Shown here: positions 1-12,474 of the stretch, piece after piece | How the letters are laid out: each line of letters opens with the position of its first letter | Numbering within the stretch: the first letter of the stretch is position 1 | Assembly: GCF_020171115.1 (NCBI RefSeq) | Contig: NC_058105.1 | Location: 61,168,001 to 61,232,000 of the forward strand | From: Neogale vison | Lineage: Eukaryota; Chordata; Mammalia; Carnivora; Mustelidae | Length of the DNA: 64,000 nucleotides | Reading direction: 5' to 3' | The notes under the pieces: generated by a model | What the model was told of the DNA's origin: nothing | The model's database searches: none | What the model saw: the letters and a program-made list of their open reading frames with translations, nothing else | Program-made: the position numbers and the translations under genes

Positions 1-1886
1 TCATTATTTTCTATAATTTTATCTTCTATACTACTTACTAATTCCTCTGCTTCTTCCATCTTGTTGTCATTATATCCACTCAATTTAAAATCTCAGTTAA
101 TATGTTTTTGTTTGTTGGTTTGTTTCCTTGTTTTCATTTCAGCCTGATTGACTTTTGTCTCTATTATCTCTGAAGTAAGTGTATGTCAGATATCTTCTAT
201 ATTTTTCTTAAGTCCAGCTAGATTCCTAGTATCCTAATAATCATTGCTTTGAATTCAGGATCAGGCATATTACTTATCTCTCTTTTGATAAGATCCCTTT
301 TCTTTTTCTTTCTTTTTAGATGAATTTCTCCAGCATGACATTTTGGCTAGGCCTCTTTCTTTTCTGTGTTAGGAAACCTATTGTGTTTCCTGCTCTTGAG
401 AGTCACAGCATTATCATGAGGACTCAATTCTCAGGGCATGAAGCTTCAAGAAGTGTATTGTGTGTTCTGTGTCGACTTTGCTGTTGTGCTTTGGCTGCTC
501 TATCCCTTAGGCCAATCTTCTGCAGAATTTCTCCTTGCTTATAGTGGGAAGTGTTTGGACTTATCCACAGTGTGGTGAGTTTTAACTGGGTGTGCTCTAG
601 TCTGCTTACTAGAAGAGACCTGATGCTATTTCCACTAAAACTGAAGCTTTCCAAAACTCTATGGTTAGTACACATTTTGTTGGCAGCGATTTGTTTTGGT
701 GTTCTGGGGAAAAAGTCTTCTGCTCTGGTTCTTACATACACTTACCAGAGAAAACCAGGACTACCAGTGTGTAAGGGGGTGGGACTTTATCTAAGCAGTT
801 TAGACTGCCAATGTTGATACTGTGGTGTTAACTGAAGTTGGTTTATGCTGAGGAATGGGACAGCAAAAAGGTTCTAGCCCATGCCTATGCCTCCAAAAAG
901 GGGAGACTGTGTTTGCTGATGTCAGGGAAGAACTTTCAGAAGAGTAAAAAAAATTATTCTTGTACATCTCTGGCATTTTCTAGATTGCTAATTTCACACT
1001 CTGACTCTGGGTTACTTGCCTTCATAGAGCAATACAGCACACCTTGGGCTCTACTTTATCCAGGCCTGCTTTTAAAATTCTAAACTTCAGGGTCCTGGTG
1101 TGGCAGGGATCTATGTTTGTCCTCTGGAAATGTGTCTTGCTATGCCGGGACTGATGCAGGTTTGACCCAGAAGGACAGTTGCACTAGAACACAGGTGCAT
1201 GGGACATGGAGTGAGCAAGCTAAGCATCAGGTATCCTAGTGAGCCATCCTAGCAGATGTCTCTGTTCCTATGCTGAGGAGCGGGGCAGGGGGAGAAATGG
1301 TGTCTGCTGTATGTTTGTTTTTTTGTTGTTGTTGTTCTTGTTGTCCAAAGAGAAGAGATGCCACCTCTCACAGATCCACTACAAAAAGTATAAACAGTTA
1401 CCTCCTGTGCCCTTTAAGTTATCCACACACCACACAGTCTGCCTGAGAGTTATTTGCCTGTCTTTTATCCAGGAGAAGGGAAAAGGTCTATATCCAAACC
1501 AAGACCTCTAAAATTCCCATCTTTTAGACCCACTGGTTGCAAAAACTCAGGAAATTCAATCCTTCACATTCTCCCAGCTAATGGCTTTGGAGATTATTTG
1601 CCTTATGCTTATCTCTGTGCACTCCACTCTCTATCACCTTTCTCTACAACCAGGGTACCCTCCCATCTGTGGCATCCATGCCATGATCTGTTTCTCTCCC
1701 AAACCACATCACTGTGCTTCCTACTTGCCTTGATATGGCCTCTTCTTTTCTTCTGGTTATGCAGTATGTTCTGTCAGTTCTCAAATTAATTTATTGAGTG
1801 TTCAAAATGATTTATAGCTATCTAGCTGTGCTTGAGGGACTAACCAAGCCCAGGGTCCACTTACTTCACTTCCATCTTACCTCCAC
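1..1886 (-). mobile_element. Old L1, 5' portion (5'UTR plus start of ORF1), antisense
   Basis: About 1-340 is the reverse complement of a decayed L1 ORF1 start: it lines up with the antisense ORF1 near 50,640-50,895 (shared blocks such as aatcattg-tttgaattc and gaatttctcc). About 340-1,886 matches the L1 5'UTR at 51,000-52,876 in the same order (gctctttccc-type block, then the ccatctta-cctcc end). The 5' end of the element is therefore near 1,886, and the rest lies off the left edge. No open frame survives. The many short ORFs here carry no recognisable domain. Confidence 0.8.
1872..1879 (-). promoter_or_regulatory. YY1-like site at L1 5' end (degenerate)
   Basis: ccatctta on the plus strand reads taagatgg on the L1 sense strand, next to the element's first bases. 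An AAGATGG core at the 5' end of L1 is a known YY1 site that positions transcription start. The match here is decayed. Confidence 0.4.
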
Positions 1887-1899
1887 CTGAGTCTAATTT

Positions 1900-2450
1900 A
1901 TTTATTTAACATAATGTTTGAAAGGGTCATCTATATTGTAATAACTTGATTCCTTTTTAAGGCTGAATAATATTCTATGTCATGCATATGCCACATTTGT
2001 GTATCCATTATTGTTTTGTTGGATACTTGGGTTGTTTCCACAATTTGGGTGTGATGAACGATTCAGCAATGAGCTTTGTCACAGAAGTATCTTTTTGGGA
2101 GCAGCCTGGTGGCTCAGTCAGTTGAGCATCTGCCTCAACTCAGGTCACAATCCTGAGATCATGAGTTTGAGCCCCACATTGTGTTCCCTGCTCAGTGGGG
2201 AGTCTGCTTCTTCCTCTCCCTCTGCCTTGCTTGTTTGCTCTCTATCTGACATTTTGTGTTTCTCTCTCAAATATATAAAATCCTAAAAATTATAAATAAA
2301 AAATAAGTATCTTTTTAAGTCTTTCCTCAATTATTTTGTATATATAGTAGTTCTTTTCTGCAATTTTGATTTTTTGCTTTTTCAGTTATGTACAGTCAAT
2401 TGTGTTCTGGAAGCAGATATTCTTTCTTCTGATGTATCATCAAAATTTCA
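1900..2450 (-). mobile_element. Old L1 ORF2 C-terminal remnant, antisense
   Basis: The stretch ggctgaataatattc ... ttggatacttgggttg is the usual antisense of the end of L1 ORF2 (compare 9,680-9,780 and 46,180-46,280). It is old and strongly diverged, and is split by a SINE at 2,097-2,304. The exact ends are not clear. Confidence 0.6.
2097..2304 (+). mobile_element. CAN-SINE (tRNA-derived)
   Basis: Starts gggagcagcctggtggctc, followed by the tRNA-like body, a CT-rich stretch and an A-rich tail. The target duplication aagtatcttttt lies at 2,085-2,096 and 2,305-2,316. Diverged copy. Confidence 0.9.
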
Positions 2451-2466
2451 ATATTAAGAGGGAAAA

Positions 2467-2474
2467 AAGATGGC
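2467..2474 (+). promoter_or_regulatory. YY1-like AAGATGGC site at L1 5' end
   Basis: aagatggc about 10 bases inside the 5' end of the L1, the standard place for the YY1 site of the internal pol II promoter. Confidence 0.5.
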
Positions 2475-3329
2475 AGAGGAGTAGGAGACCATATTCCAAT
2501 CAGACCCCTGTATTGTGCTGGATATCTACTAGACCATTCTGAACACCCACAAAATCAGCCTGATATGTACGAAGATATATCCAGATATACACTAACAGAA
2601 TATCTCTGTCAGTTGGTCTTGAGGTATAAAGCAGGGAGCTGTGATTCTGTGGGCAGATAACATAAGATAAAGGGAAGAGGGAGGGAGCCTCTGGGATCCC
2701 TCACCTCTGGAGAGCAAAAGCCTCCCACTCTAGGGACCAGGCACAGACTCACAGACAAGCAGTAGCAGGGAAAGGACTTAAGGGCAACTCCCCAGCTGAA
2801 TCCTGAAGCTGCAGGGGCATGCCTGAGAACCTGGGGCAGCTTGTGGTTTTAGAAACACAAAGGGCAAAGACATGCCCAGATATGAAATCCAGTGTTGGGA
2901 GTGGTGCTGTGGGGTGCCAACCCAAGTTGACGCAATTTTTCGTAGCACAGACAGAAATGGAGACAGTGTGGTCTGGAGAGCTCATTGAAGAATAGACTGT
3001 GATCTCTCTGTTCTAAGACAGAGGATTGGACATGGTCTCTTCTGCTCTGCCTCTCAGTAGGAAGGCAGAAACTGACAGAGAACAAAAGCCCCACAAAACC
3101 TGTTTTTAGAGCCCATACCCCCAACAGGGAGCAGGGTAACTCTGCCCAAACAAGGTTGCTTGAAGAACAGTGCACCCCCCAAGAAGCCACAAGACTAAGG
3201 TTCCTACAAAACAGGTACATCCTGCTTAGTTGTGCTCAATAATTTGGACTCTGAACATTTGTTCAACCATCCCTCAAGAATCCCCAACAAAGAAAAGATT
3301 TAGAGATTGTGGCCTCTGCCTCAGAACTA

Positions 3330-4152
3330 ATGGATATGGATATAACCAAGATGTCAGAAATTGACTTCACAGTAATAATTATCAAAGTGATATCTAAGCT
3401 TGAGAAAAATATTAACAGCAATATTGAATCTCTAAGGGCAGAAATGAGTTCTAATCAGGCCAAATGTTATAACATTTAAAATGTTATAAATGAAATGCAG
3501 TCTTAACTGGATACTCTGACTTCCAGGGTAAACAAGGCAGAAAAACAAATTAGTGAGACAGAGGATAAAATGATAGAAAAAAAGTAAATTGAGGAAGCAT
3601 GGGAAAAAACAAATCAAAACCAAAGAAATCAACCTGAGAGAGATTAGTGGCTCAATGAAACATTCCAATATCAGAATTATTGAGATCCCTGAGGGGCTGG
3701 GGGGGGGATCTAAAGGATATATCTGTGCAAATCATAGCTCAGAAATTCCCTAATCTGGGGAAAGAAACAAACATTCTGTCAAGAGGCAGAGAGAATCCAA
3801 CCAAGGATCAATAAAAATAGACCAACACCCCAACATACAAGAGTAAAACTTGCTATTCTAAGAGCCAAGAAAGATATCATGAGAGAAGCTGGGGAAAAGA
3901 GACTTCTTACATACAGAGGAAGGAATACCAGAATAATGTCAGACTTGACCACAGAGACCTAGAAAGCCAGATAGGACTGGCAAGAGATACTCAAGGTACT
4001 TACTGAGAAGTCCATGAATCCAAGAATTTTTTATCCAGCAAGACTGTCATTCAGAATAGATGGAGAGACAAGGAATTTCCATACTGGCAGAAACTGAAAG
4101 AATATGAGATCACCAAGCTAGCCCTGCAGGAAATATTAAGGGGGATTTTATA
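3330..4152 (+). pseudogene. L1 ORF1 (ORF1p, RNA-binding chaperone), broken
   Basis: ORF1p is a coiled-coil trimer that coats L1 RNA. A likely start is the atg near 3,330. The 5' part gives a decayed heptad-rich region. The 3' part shows the usual C-terminal block (translated from about 3,880: sense of AKKDIM-, RGRNTRIMS-, then PRIFYPARLSF-like residues near 4,020). It ends in the family's typical -EILRGIL end with taa at 4,150-4,152. Several stops (for example inside 3,460-3,600) and frame changes prevent a product. The length is close to the usual 310-340 codons. Confidence 0.7.
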
Positions 4153-6155
4153 AAAAAAGAAAAACCCCAAGAGTAATAAAACACCAGAAATTTACTGAAA
4201 CAATTTATAGAAACAGGGACTTATAGACAATATGATGGCAATAAATTCACATCTGTCAATAGTTACTCTCAATGTTAATGACCTACGTGCTCCCACGATA
4301 TAGCACAGGGTTTCAGGTAGGATAAGAAGAAAGGATAAAAATAATCCATATACTGTTGACAAAAGACTCATTCTGAGCCTAAAAACACCTCCAGATCCAA
4401 AGTTAGGGGAGGGAGAACCATCTTTCATGCCAGCGGGCCTCAAAAGAAAGCTAGCGTAGCAAATCTCCTTTCAGACAATTTAGATTTTAAACCAAAGACT
4501 GTAGTAAGACATATAGAGGGACACTATTACTTAAAGTTTATGCAATGTGAAAATCTAACAATTGTAAATATCTATGCCCCCAGCATGGGGGCAACCATAT
4601 ACATAGGCCAACAGCTAACCAAAATAAAGAGACATATCGATAATAACACACTAATAGTAGAAGACCTCAGCACTCCACTCTCAGCAATAGACAGATCATC
4701 TAAGCAGAAAATCAGCAACAACAACAACGACAAAACCCAAGGGCCTCCAATGACCCAGACCATACTGACCTCATAGATATATACAGAATATTCCACCCTA
4801 AAACAACAGAATACACATTTTTTTCTAAAGCATGTGGAACTTTCTCCAGAAAAACTACATACTGGGTCACAAATCAGTTCTCAACCAACACCAAAAGATT
4901 GAGGTTATTCCCTACATATTCCCAGACTATAATGCCTTGAAACTGGAAGTCAATCACAAGAAAAAAAAAATGGAAGAAATTCAAGTGCTTGGAAACTAAA
5001 GACCATCCTGTTCAAGAATATTTGGGTCAACTAGTAAATCAAGGAAGAATTTAAACAATTCATGGAAACCAATGAGAATGAAAACATTGATCCAAAACGT
5101 ATGTGATACTGCAAAGGTGGTCCTAAGGGGGAAATACATAGCCATCCAAGCCTCACTCAAAAAAAATTACAAAAATCCCGAATATACTAATAAACTTTAC
5201 ACCTTAAAGAACTGGAGGAAGAACAACAAATAATGCCTAAATCATGCATAAGAAGAGAAATAATTAAGATTAGAGCAGAGATCAATAAATTAGAAACCAG
5301 AAATAGAGTACAGCAGATCAACAAAACTAAAGGCTGGTTCTTTGAAAGAATAAGATCAATAAACCAAACCACTGGCCAGACTTATACAAAAGAAAAGAGG
5401 AAAGACTCAAATTAATAAAATAATGAATGAAGGGGAGAGATTGCAACTAGCACAAGGAAATAGAAAGTTATTAAAAATTATTATCAACAACTACATGCCA
5501 AAAAAATGAGCAGCATGGAAGAAATGGATGCCTTCCTGCAAACCTACAAACTAACAAGACTGAAACAGGAAGAAATTGACAACTTGAATAGTCCAATAAT
5601 GAGTAATGAGATTGAAGCAAGGATCAAAAACCTCCCAATGAACAAGAGTCCAGGACATGATGGGTTCCCTGGGGAGTTCTACCAAATATTCAAGGAAGAA
5701 ATAGCATCTATTCTCCTGAAACTGTTTCAAAAAATAGAAACAGAAGGAAAACTTCCAAAGTCGTTCTATGAAACCAGCATTACCTTGATCCCAAAACCAG
5801 ACAAAGACCCCATCAAAAAGGAGAATTACAGACCAATATCCCTGATGAAAATGGGTGCCAAAATTCTCAACAAGGTCCTATGTAATAGGATCCAACAGTA
5901 CATTAAAAGGACTATCCATCACAACAAAATGGGATTTGTCCCTATGATGCAAGTGTCATTCAATATTTGCAAACCAATCAGTGTGACAAAATACACAAAT
6001 AAGAGAAAAGGCAAGAACCACATGGTTCTCTCAACTGATGCAGGAAAGCATTTGACCAAATATAGCATCCTTTCCTGATTAAAACTCTTCAGAGTGTGGG
6101 GATAGAAGAAACACTCCTCAATTTAAAAAAAAAAATCTATAAAACGCCAACAGCA

Positions 6156-6350
6156 GGGGCTGCCTGGATGGCTCAGTTGGTTAAGCAACTACCTTTGGCT
6201 CAAATTATGATCCTGGAATCCCAGGATCGAGTCCCACAATGGGCTCCCAGCTCCATGGGGAGTCTGCTTCTCCCTCTGACATTCTCTTCTTTCATACTCT
6301 CTCTTTCTCTCAAATAAATAAATAAAATCTTAAAAACAACAACAACAACA
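6156..6350 (+). mobile_element. CAN-SINE inside L1 ORF2
   Basis: ggggctgcctggatggctc head, gggatcgag-like B-box region, and an aaataaataaataaaatctt tail followed by a CAA/CAG run. A short duplication (acagcag) flanks it, and L1 ORF2 resumes directly after (caaatatcattcattctcaat). It therefore postdates the L1. Confidence 0.9.
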
Positions 6351-7982
6351 GCAGCAAATATCATTCATTCTCAATGGGGAAAAGCTGAGAGCATTTCCCT
6401 TAAGATCAGGAACATAACAAGGATGCCCACTCTTGCCACTATTGTTCAACATAGTACTGGAAGTCCTAGTAACAACAATCAGAAAACAATACCACCACCA
6501 ACAACAGCAAAAAGGTAAAAGGCATTCAAATTGGCAGAGAAGAAAACAATCTCTCTTTCCAGATGACATGATACTTTATGTGGAAAATCCAAGACTGTAC
6601 ATCCAAATTACTAGAACTCATATAGCAATTCAGTCATATGGCAGGATACAAAATAAATGCACAGAAACCAGTTGCTTTCCTATACACTAACAAAGTAACT
6701 GTAGAAAGAGATATTAAAGAATTTATTCCATTTATAATAGCACCAAAATCCTTAAGATACATTGGAATAAACCTAACCAAAGAGGTAAAGGAGCTATACT
6801 CTAGAAACAACAAAACACTTATGAAGGAAATTGAAGAAGACACAAAAATATGAAGAAAAAATAAAGCATTCTGTGTTCATGGATGGGAATAATAAACACT
6901 GTTAAAATGTATATGCTGTCCAGAGCAATCTATACTTTCAACACCATCCTGATCAAAATACCAACAATAGTTTTCAAAGTGCTAGGACAATCTTAAAATT
7001 TGTATGGAACCAGAGAAGACCCCAAACTACCAAGGAAATGTTGAAAAAGAGAAACAAAACAAAAACAAAAACAAAAACAAGCTGGTGGCATCACTTTGAC
7101 TGATTTCAAGCTATATTACAAAGTTGTGATCATCAAGACAGCATTACACAAGAACAAATGCACAGATCAATGGAACAGAATAGAGAGCCCAGATATGGAG
7201 CCTCAATTCTATGGTCAACTAATCTTTGACAAAGTAGGAAAAATATCCAATGGGAAAAAGACAGTCTCTTCAATAAATGGTGCTGGGAAAATTGGACAGC
7301 TATATACAGAAGAATGAAACTTGATTATCCTCTTACACCATACACAAAGATAAACTCTAAACGGATGAAAGACCTCAATGTGAGACAGGAATCTATCATA
7401 ATCTTAGAGGAAAACATAGGCAGCAACATTTTCTATTACATCCACAGCAACTTCTCTCAAAACACTTCTCCAATGGCATTGGAAACAAAAGCAAAAATGA
7501 GCTTTAATGACTTCATCAAGATAAAAATCTTCTGCACAGCAAAGGAAAGAGTCAACAAAACAAAGAGGTAACCCACGAAAGGGAAGAAGATATTTGCAAA
7601 TGACACTACAGACAAAGGGCTGATATCTAAGATCTAAAGAACTCACCAAACTCAACACACACAAAACAGATGATCACCTCAAAAAATGGGCAGAAGACAT
7701 GAACAGATACTTCTCCAAAGATGACATACAAATGGCTAACAGACTCATGAAAAAATGTTCAACATCATAGCCATCAGGAAAATTAAAATCAAAAACACAT
7801 TGTGATACCACCCTATGTCATTTAGAATGGCCAAAATTAACAAGGCAAGAAACAAAAAATGGTGGAGGGATTGTGAAGGAAGGTGAACCCTCTTACACTG
7901 TTGGTGGGTATGAAAGTAGGTACAGCCACTTTGGAAAACAGTATATAGGTTCCCCAAAAAGTTCAAGTAGATCCGCCCGTAT

Positions 7983-8065
7983 CAGATCTGGGTAATTAAC
8001 AGATCGGGTAATTACCAAATAGAACAATTGCCCAATCCAGCAATTGTTCTATTGGATAATTACCC
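7983..8065. repeat. Local direct plus inverted duplication inside L1 ORF2
   Basis: Direct repeat: cagatctgggtaatta (7,983-7,998) and cagatcgggtaatta (8,000-8,014). Inverted repeat: gggtaattaccaaatagaac... (arm 8,006-8,030) pairs with 8,041-8,065 around a 10-base loop. Other L1 copies in the window (for example 16,050-16,090) lack this extra roughly 60 bases, so it is a private, templated insertion. Confidence 0.8.
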
Positions 8066-8689
8066 AAAAGATACAGATTAGTGAAAGAAAAGGCCATATG
8101 CATCCCAATGTTCATAACAGTAATGTCCACAATAGCCAAACTGAGAAAAGAGCCAAGGTTTCCTTCAACAGATGAATGGATAAAGATGTAGTCCATATAT
8201 ACAATGGAATACTACTCCGTGATCAGAAAGGATGAATACCTAATATTTTCATCAACATGGATGGAACTGGAGAAGATTATGCTAAGTAAAATACGTCACA
8301 CAGATAAAGTCAATTCTCATATGGTTCCACTTATTTGTGGAACATAAGGAATATGATGGAGGACATTAACAGAAGGATGAGAAAAATGAAGTGTGGAAAT
8401 CAGAGGAGGAGACAAATCAAGAGAGACTATGGACTCTGGGAATCAAACTGAGGATTTTGGAGATTAGAGGAGTGGGGGGTTTGGGGGAACCTTGTGATGG
8501 GTATTAAGGAGGGCACATATTGTATGGGCCACTGGGTATTGCACACAAACCATGAATCGTGGAACACTGCATCAAAAACTAATGATGTATTGCATGGTAA
8601 CTAATATAACATAATAAAATTATTTTAAAATCATTTTTAAAAAAGGCAATACTAGTCAAATACTATGTTTATAATGCCTATGTCATTCA

Positions 8690-8990
8690 TTTCATTTCAT
8701 GTTATCAATTTGGCCTCTTACCATCTGATCACCAAAAGAAGAGGTAAAGTACAGTGCAATATTTTGACAGAGAGAAAGACAGTATTTGCATATTTTTTAG
8801 AGTAAACTGTCACAGTTTATTTTATTATTAGTTGTGGTTGTCAAATACTGTGATTAATTAAATCTTAGCATAGTTATGTATTTACAAGAAAAAAATACAG
8901 AGCATATATAGGGTGAAATACTATCTATGGCAACAAACATCCATAGGGGTGGGGTCATAGAACATATCCCCATGGACAAGGGGAACTATT
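8690..8990. mobile_element. Tigger-like (pogo/Tc1) DNA transposon remnant
   Basis: The end of this stretch (tatatagggtgaaatactat ... aacatatccccatggacaaggggaactattgta) has the layout of the terminal region of Tigger-family non-autonomous elements. No transposase frame remains. I recognise it by pattern only, and the left end is not sharp. Confidence 0.55.
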
Positions 8991-9334
8991 GTATGCCTAA
9001 GAGTGTAAATACTGGGTCATATGAAGCAAAAAGATCATCTCTATACTTGCCATTTCATTTTACATTTGCAACAACTGTGTATGAGGGTCCAAATTTCTCC
9101 ACATTCTCACTAAAACTTGTTTTCTTTCTTTTTTTTAATTATAGTCATTATAATGGGTAAGAAATGGTATCTCATTTTGATATTGATTTTTCATTTTACT
9201 GACAACAGATTATGTTGAGTAGATTTTCTAGAGTGTGCTGGTCATTTGTATTTTTTTTTCTTAAGAGAAATGTTTATTCAAATATCTTCCCCATTATTTA
9301 AATACACTGCTTGACATTTTTTAATGTCTTAATT
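8991..9334 (-). mobile_element. Very old L1 ORF2 remnant, antisense
   Basis: The block ttctccacattctcactaaa ... atgggtaagaaatggtatctcatt ... tggtcatttgta is the antisense of the L1 ORF2 C-terminal region, strongly diverged. From about 9,260 I see only A/T-rich sequence. Confidence 0.5.
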
Positions 9335-9565
9335 TAACTTTGTTTTTTCAATGTTCTAAGACTCACTGTTTATGCACCACACCCAGTGCTCCATGCAATA
9401 TGTGCCCTCTTTAATGCTGATCACCAGGTTCATCCATCCCTCCACCCCTCTCCCCTCCCAAACTCTGTTTGTTTCTCAGAATTTCTCTCATGCCTCATCT
9501 CTCCCTCCGATTTCCCCCAATTCACTTTTCCTTTCCTTCTCTTAATGTCCTCCATGTTATTCCTT

Positions 9566-11300
9566 ATGCTCCACAAGTAAGTGAAACCATATGATTATTG
9601 ACTTGCTCTCCTTGACTTATTTCACTCAGAATAATCTCCTTAAGTCCTGTCCATGTTGATAAAAACGTTGGGTATTCATCCTTTTTGATAACTGAGTAAT
9701 ATTCCATTATATATATGGACCACACCTTCTTTTCCATCCGTCTGTTGAAGGGTACCTTGGCTATTTCCACAGTCTGGTGATTGTGACCATTGCTGCTATG
9801 AATATTGGGGTACATATGGCTCTTTGTTTCACTACATCTGTATCTTTGGGGTAAATACCCAGCAGTGCAAATGCAGGGTCATAGGATAGCTCTATTTGTA
9901 ATTTTTTGAGAATTTCCACACTGTTTTCCAAAGTGGCTACAGCAACTTGCACTCCCACCAACAGTGGAAGAGGGTTCCCCTTTCTCTACATCCTCTGGCC
10001 TTCCTGATGTTGAGGTATATTCCCTCTAAACCTATTTCATTGAGGGCTTTTATTATGAATGGATGTTGTAATTTTTCAAAAGCTTTTTCTACATCTACTG
10101 AAATGACCTATGGTTATGGTTAGGAATTTATCTCTTTTCTTTTGGATTAGTGTGGCCAATGTTTATTGATCTTATTGATTCTTTCAAAAAACCACTTTCT
10201 AATTTCATTGATATGTTCTACTGTATCTCTAGTTTCTACCTCATTGATCTCTGCTCTAATCTTGATTATTTCCCTTCTTATATGTGGAGTTGGTTTGATT
10301 TGTTGTTGATTCTCCAGTTCTTTAAGGTGTAGAGACAGCTGGTGTATTCTGGATTATTCAATTTTTTTGAGGGAAGCTTGGATGGCTATGTATTTCCCCC
10401 TTAGAACCGCCTTTGCTGTAGCCCATAGGTTTTGAACCAAAGTGTCTTCATTCTCATTGGTTTCCATGAATTGTTTCAGCTCTTCTTTGATATCCTGGTT
10501 GATCCAAGCATTCTTAAGCAAGGTGGTCTTTAGCTTCCAGGTGTTTGAGTTCCTTCTGACATTTTCCATGTGATTGAGCTCCAGGTTCAAATCATTGTGA
10601 TCTGAGAATGTGCAGGGAAGAATTGCAGTCTTTGGGTATTGGTTCATTCCTGATTTGTCACCCAGTATGTGGTCTATTCTGGAGAAGGTTTCATGTGCAC
10701 TTGAGAAGAATGAGTATTCTGTTGTTTTAGGGTGGAATGTTCTGTATATATCTATGAGGTCCATCTGGTCCAAAGTGTCATTCAATGCTCTTGTTTCTTT
10801 ATTGACTTTCTGCTTCGATGATCTTTCTATTTCTGAGATAGGTGTGTTAAGATCTCCAACGATTAGTGTATTCATATCAATATGACTCTTTATCTTGATT
10901 AACAGTTTGCTTATGTAATTGGATGCTCCCATATTGGGGGCATAGATATTTACAATTGTTAGATCATCTTGATGGATAGTCCCTTTAAGAATGATGTAGT
11001 GTCCTTCTGTATCTCTGACTACAGTCTTTAGTTTAAAATCTAATTTGTCTGATAGGAGAATCGCTACCCCGGCCTTCTTTTGAGGCCCATTGGCATGAAA
11101 GATGCTTCTCCATCCCCTCACTTTCAGTCTGGGTGTATCTTTAGGTTCAAAATGGGTCTATTGTAGACAACATATGGATGGGTCCTGTTGTTTTATCCAA
11201 TCTGCAACTCTGTGCCATTTTATGGGCGCATTTATGCCATTCATATTGAGGGTGATTATTGATAGATACGTTTTTATTGCCATCGAGTTACCGTTGAAGT
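9566..11300 (-). pseudogene. L1 ORF2 with intact-looking endonuclease stretch, RT deleted
   Basis: Antisense frame 11,121-10,354 stays open for 255 codons. It covers most of the APE-like endonuclease: LTIVNIYAPN, VGDLNTP (metal/phosphate site region), RIDHIL and the catalytic SDHN near the C-terminal side. The N-terminal part (about 11,121-11,280) aligns but has a stop where the family has the catalytic Glu of the QET motif (ctacaataga: Gln then TAG), so even the nuclease is dead. After about 10,130 the frame jumps from the EN-RT linker through a scrap of RT (about 10,010-10,120) to the C-terminal segment 9,961-9,566 (AFALLGIYPKDTDVV). Most of the RT domain, including its active site, is missing. 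Confidence 0.85.
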
Positions 11301-11361
11301 CTTTCTTTCTGTAGACTGTCTCTATATTCTGTTCAATGCTACTCTTTGGATTTTTCCTCTT

Positions 11362-12290
11362 TTATAGAACCCCCCTTAATATTTCCTGTCTTGTCGGCTT
11401 GGTGGTTGCATTGTCTTTTAAGCCTTGCCGGTCTTGGAAACTCCTTATCTCTCCATCCATTTTGAATGTCAGTCTTTCTGGATAAAGTATGCTTGGCTGC
11501 ATGTTCTTCTCATTTAGTGCCCTGAATATATCTTGCCAGCCTTTTCTGGCTTTCCAGGTCTCTGTGGACATGTCTGACATTATTCTGATGGGCTTCCTTC
11601 TGTAAGTAAGGAGCCTCTTTGCCCTGGCGGCTTTCAAGAGATTATACCTACAATTATAATTCCTCAATTTGACCATCAGGTGTCGTGATGTTTTTTTGGA
11701 ATTCTAATCTTGGGTGGAGATGGTTCAGCCTCTAGTACATGAACGCTGGTTCCATTCACGAGATTGGGAAAATTTTCATGAAGGACTTGTTCCACTCTAT
11801 CTTCTAGACTTCTTTCTTTCTCCTCCCCTTCAGGGATTCTAATAATTCTGACATTGGAACGCTTCATGGCATCATTTATTTCCCTGATTCTGTTTTTGTG
11901 GTTTCTAAACTGTTTGTTCCAGGCTTCCTCCTGATCCTTTCTCTCTATCTGTTTGTCCTCCAGATCACTAATTCTATCTTCTGTCTCAGTTACCCTAGCT
12001 TTGAGAGAGTTTAGATTAGATTGGAACTCATTGAGAAAATTGTGAACCTCCTCCCTGGTAGCTTTAAGCTCCGCCCTAACATTGTGAACATCCTGTCTGG
12101 TCGCTTTCACTTCAGCCCTAATCAATTCCATTTGGTCATCCATGGCTTTCTCCAACCTAGCTATTGCCTGGATAATTGTTTGCCTGAATTCTCTTTCCAA
12201 CATATTGTCTATGTTGATAGCCATTAGCTCTGTTGCAGAAGGTCCATCCTCTGTATTTTTCTTCTGTTGGGCATTCCTCATCCTAGACAT
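11362..12290 (-). pseudogene. L1 ORF1 (ORF1p), nearly intact, single frameshift
   Basis: The start is taken at the ATG at 12,290, matching the family N-terminus (MSRMRNAQQKKNTEDG). Frame 1 runs to about 11,676. It has a long coiled coil with heptads (about residues 40-160, rich in E, K and L) and the RRM part (SNVRIIRIPEGEE). The frame then shifts by one base in an A-run near 11,690 (ccaaaaaaacatcacgac). The C-terminal domain continues in frame 2 (11,676-11,362) to the family end TRQEILRGVL. The sum is about 309 codons, close to the usual length, and it is the best preserved ORF1 of the window. It would give trimeric RNA-binding L1 protein in a live element; this copy is broken by the shift. 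Confidence 0.9.
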
Positions 12291-12474
12291 TTTGGTGGGA
12301 GATGACAGAACAGATGTAGCTGGATGTATCAACTCTGGTGCAGTCAAGGTGCACCCTGGAACACTTCTGAGCAATCAGGATTCCCCACCCAAACGAGAGA
12401 CAAAAGAAAAGAAAAAGAAAAAAAAAAGAGAGAGAGAGATAGGAAAGAAAGGGAAGATGAAAGAGAAGGTTCAG

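Larger units (their letters stand above)
4232..8346 (+). pseudogene. L1 ORF2 (endonuclease-reverse transcriptase), broken
   Basis: ORF2p nicks target DNA with an APE-type endonuclease and copies L1 RNA by target-primed reverse transcription. The frame opens at the atg at 4,232. The endonuclease part is readable in pieces (NIYAPSMGA near 4,570). The longest open piece, 5,506-6,078 (190 codons), holds the start of the RT domain: NKSPGHDGFPGEFYQ, then LIPKPDKDP and YRPISLM. The RT active-site region is at about 6,560 (PDDMILY: the usual F/YADD has lost its A). The C-terminal part runs to 8,346. A SINE (6,156-6,350) and a local palindromic insertion (about 7,983-8,065) interrupt it, along with many stops. 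Confidence 0.85.
2457..8640 (+). mobile_element. Near full-length old L1, sense strand
   Basis: The element opens with an aagatggcagaggag 5' end at 2,467. A short 5'UTR follows (to about 3,330), then ORF1, ORF2 and a 3'UTR ending in an A-rich tail near 8,640. At about 6.2 kb including one SINE it has the full L1 layout. Many stops and frameshifts make it long dead. The tail (ggtaactaatataacataataaaa) differs from the gagcactgggtgtggtg-aaaa-ataatgaat tail of the younger carnivoran copies, which marks an older subfamily. Confidence 0.85.
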
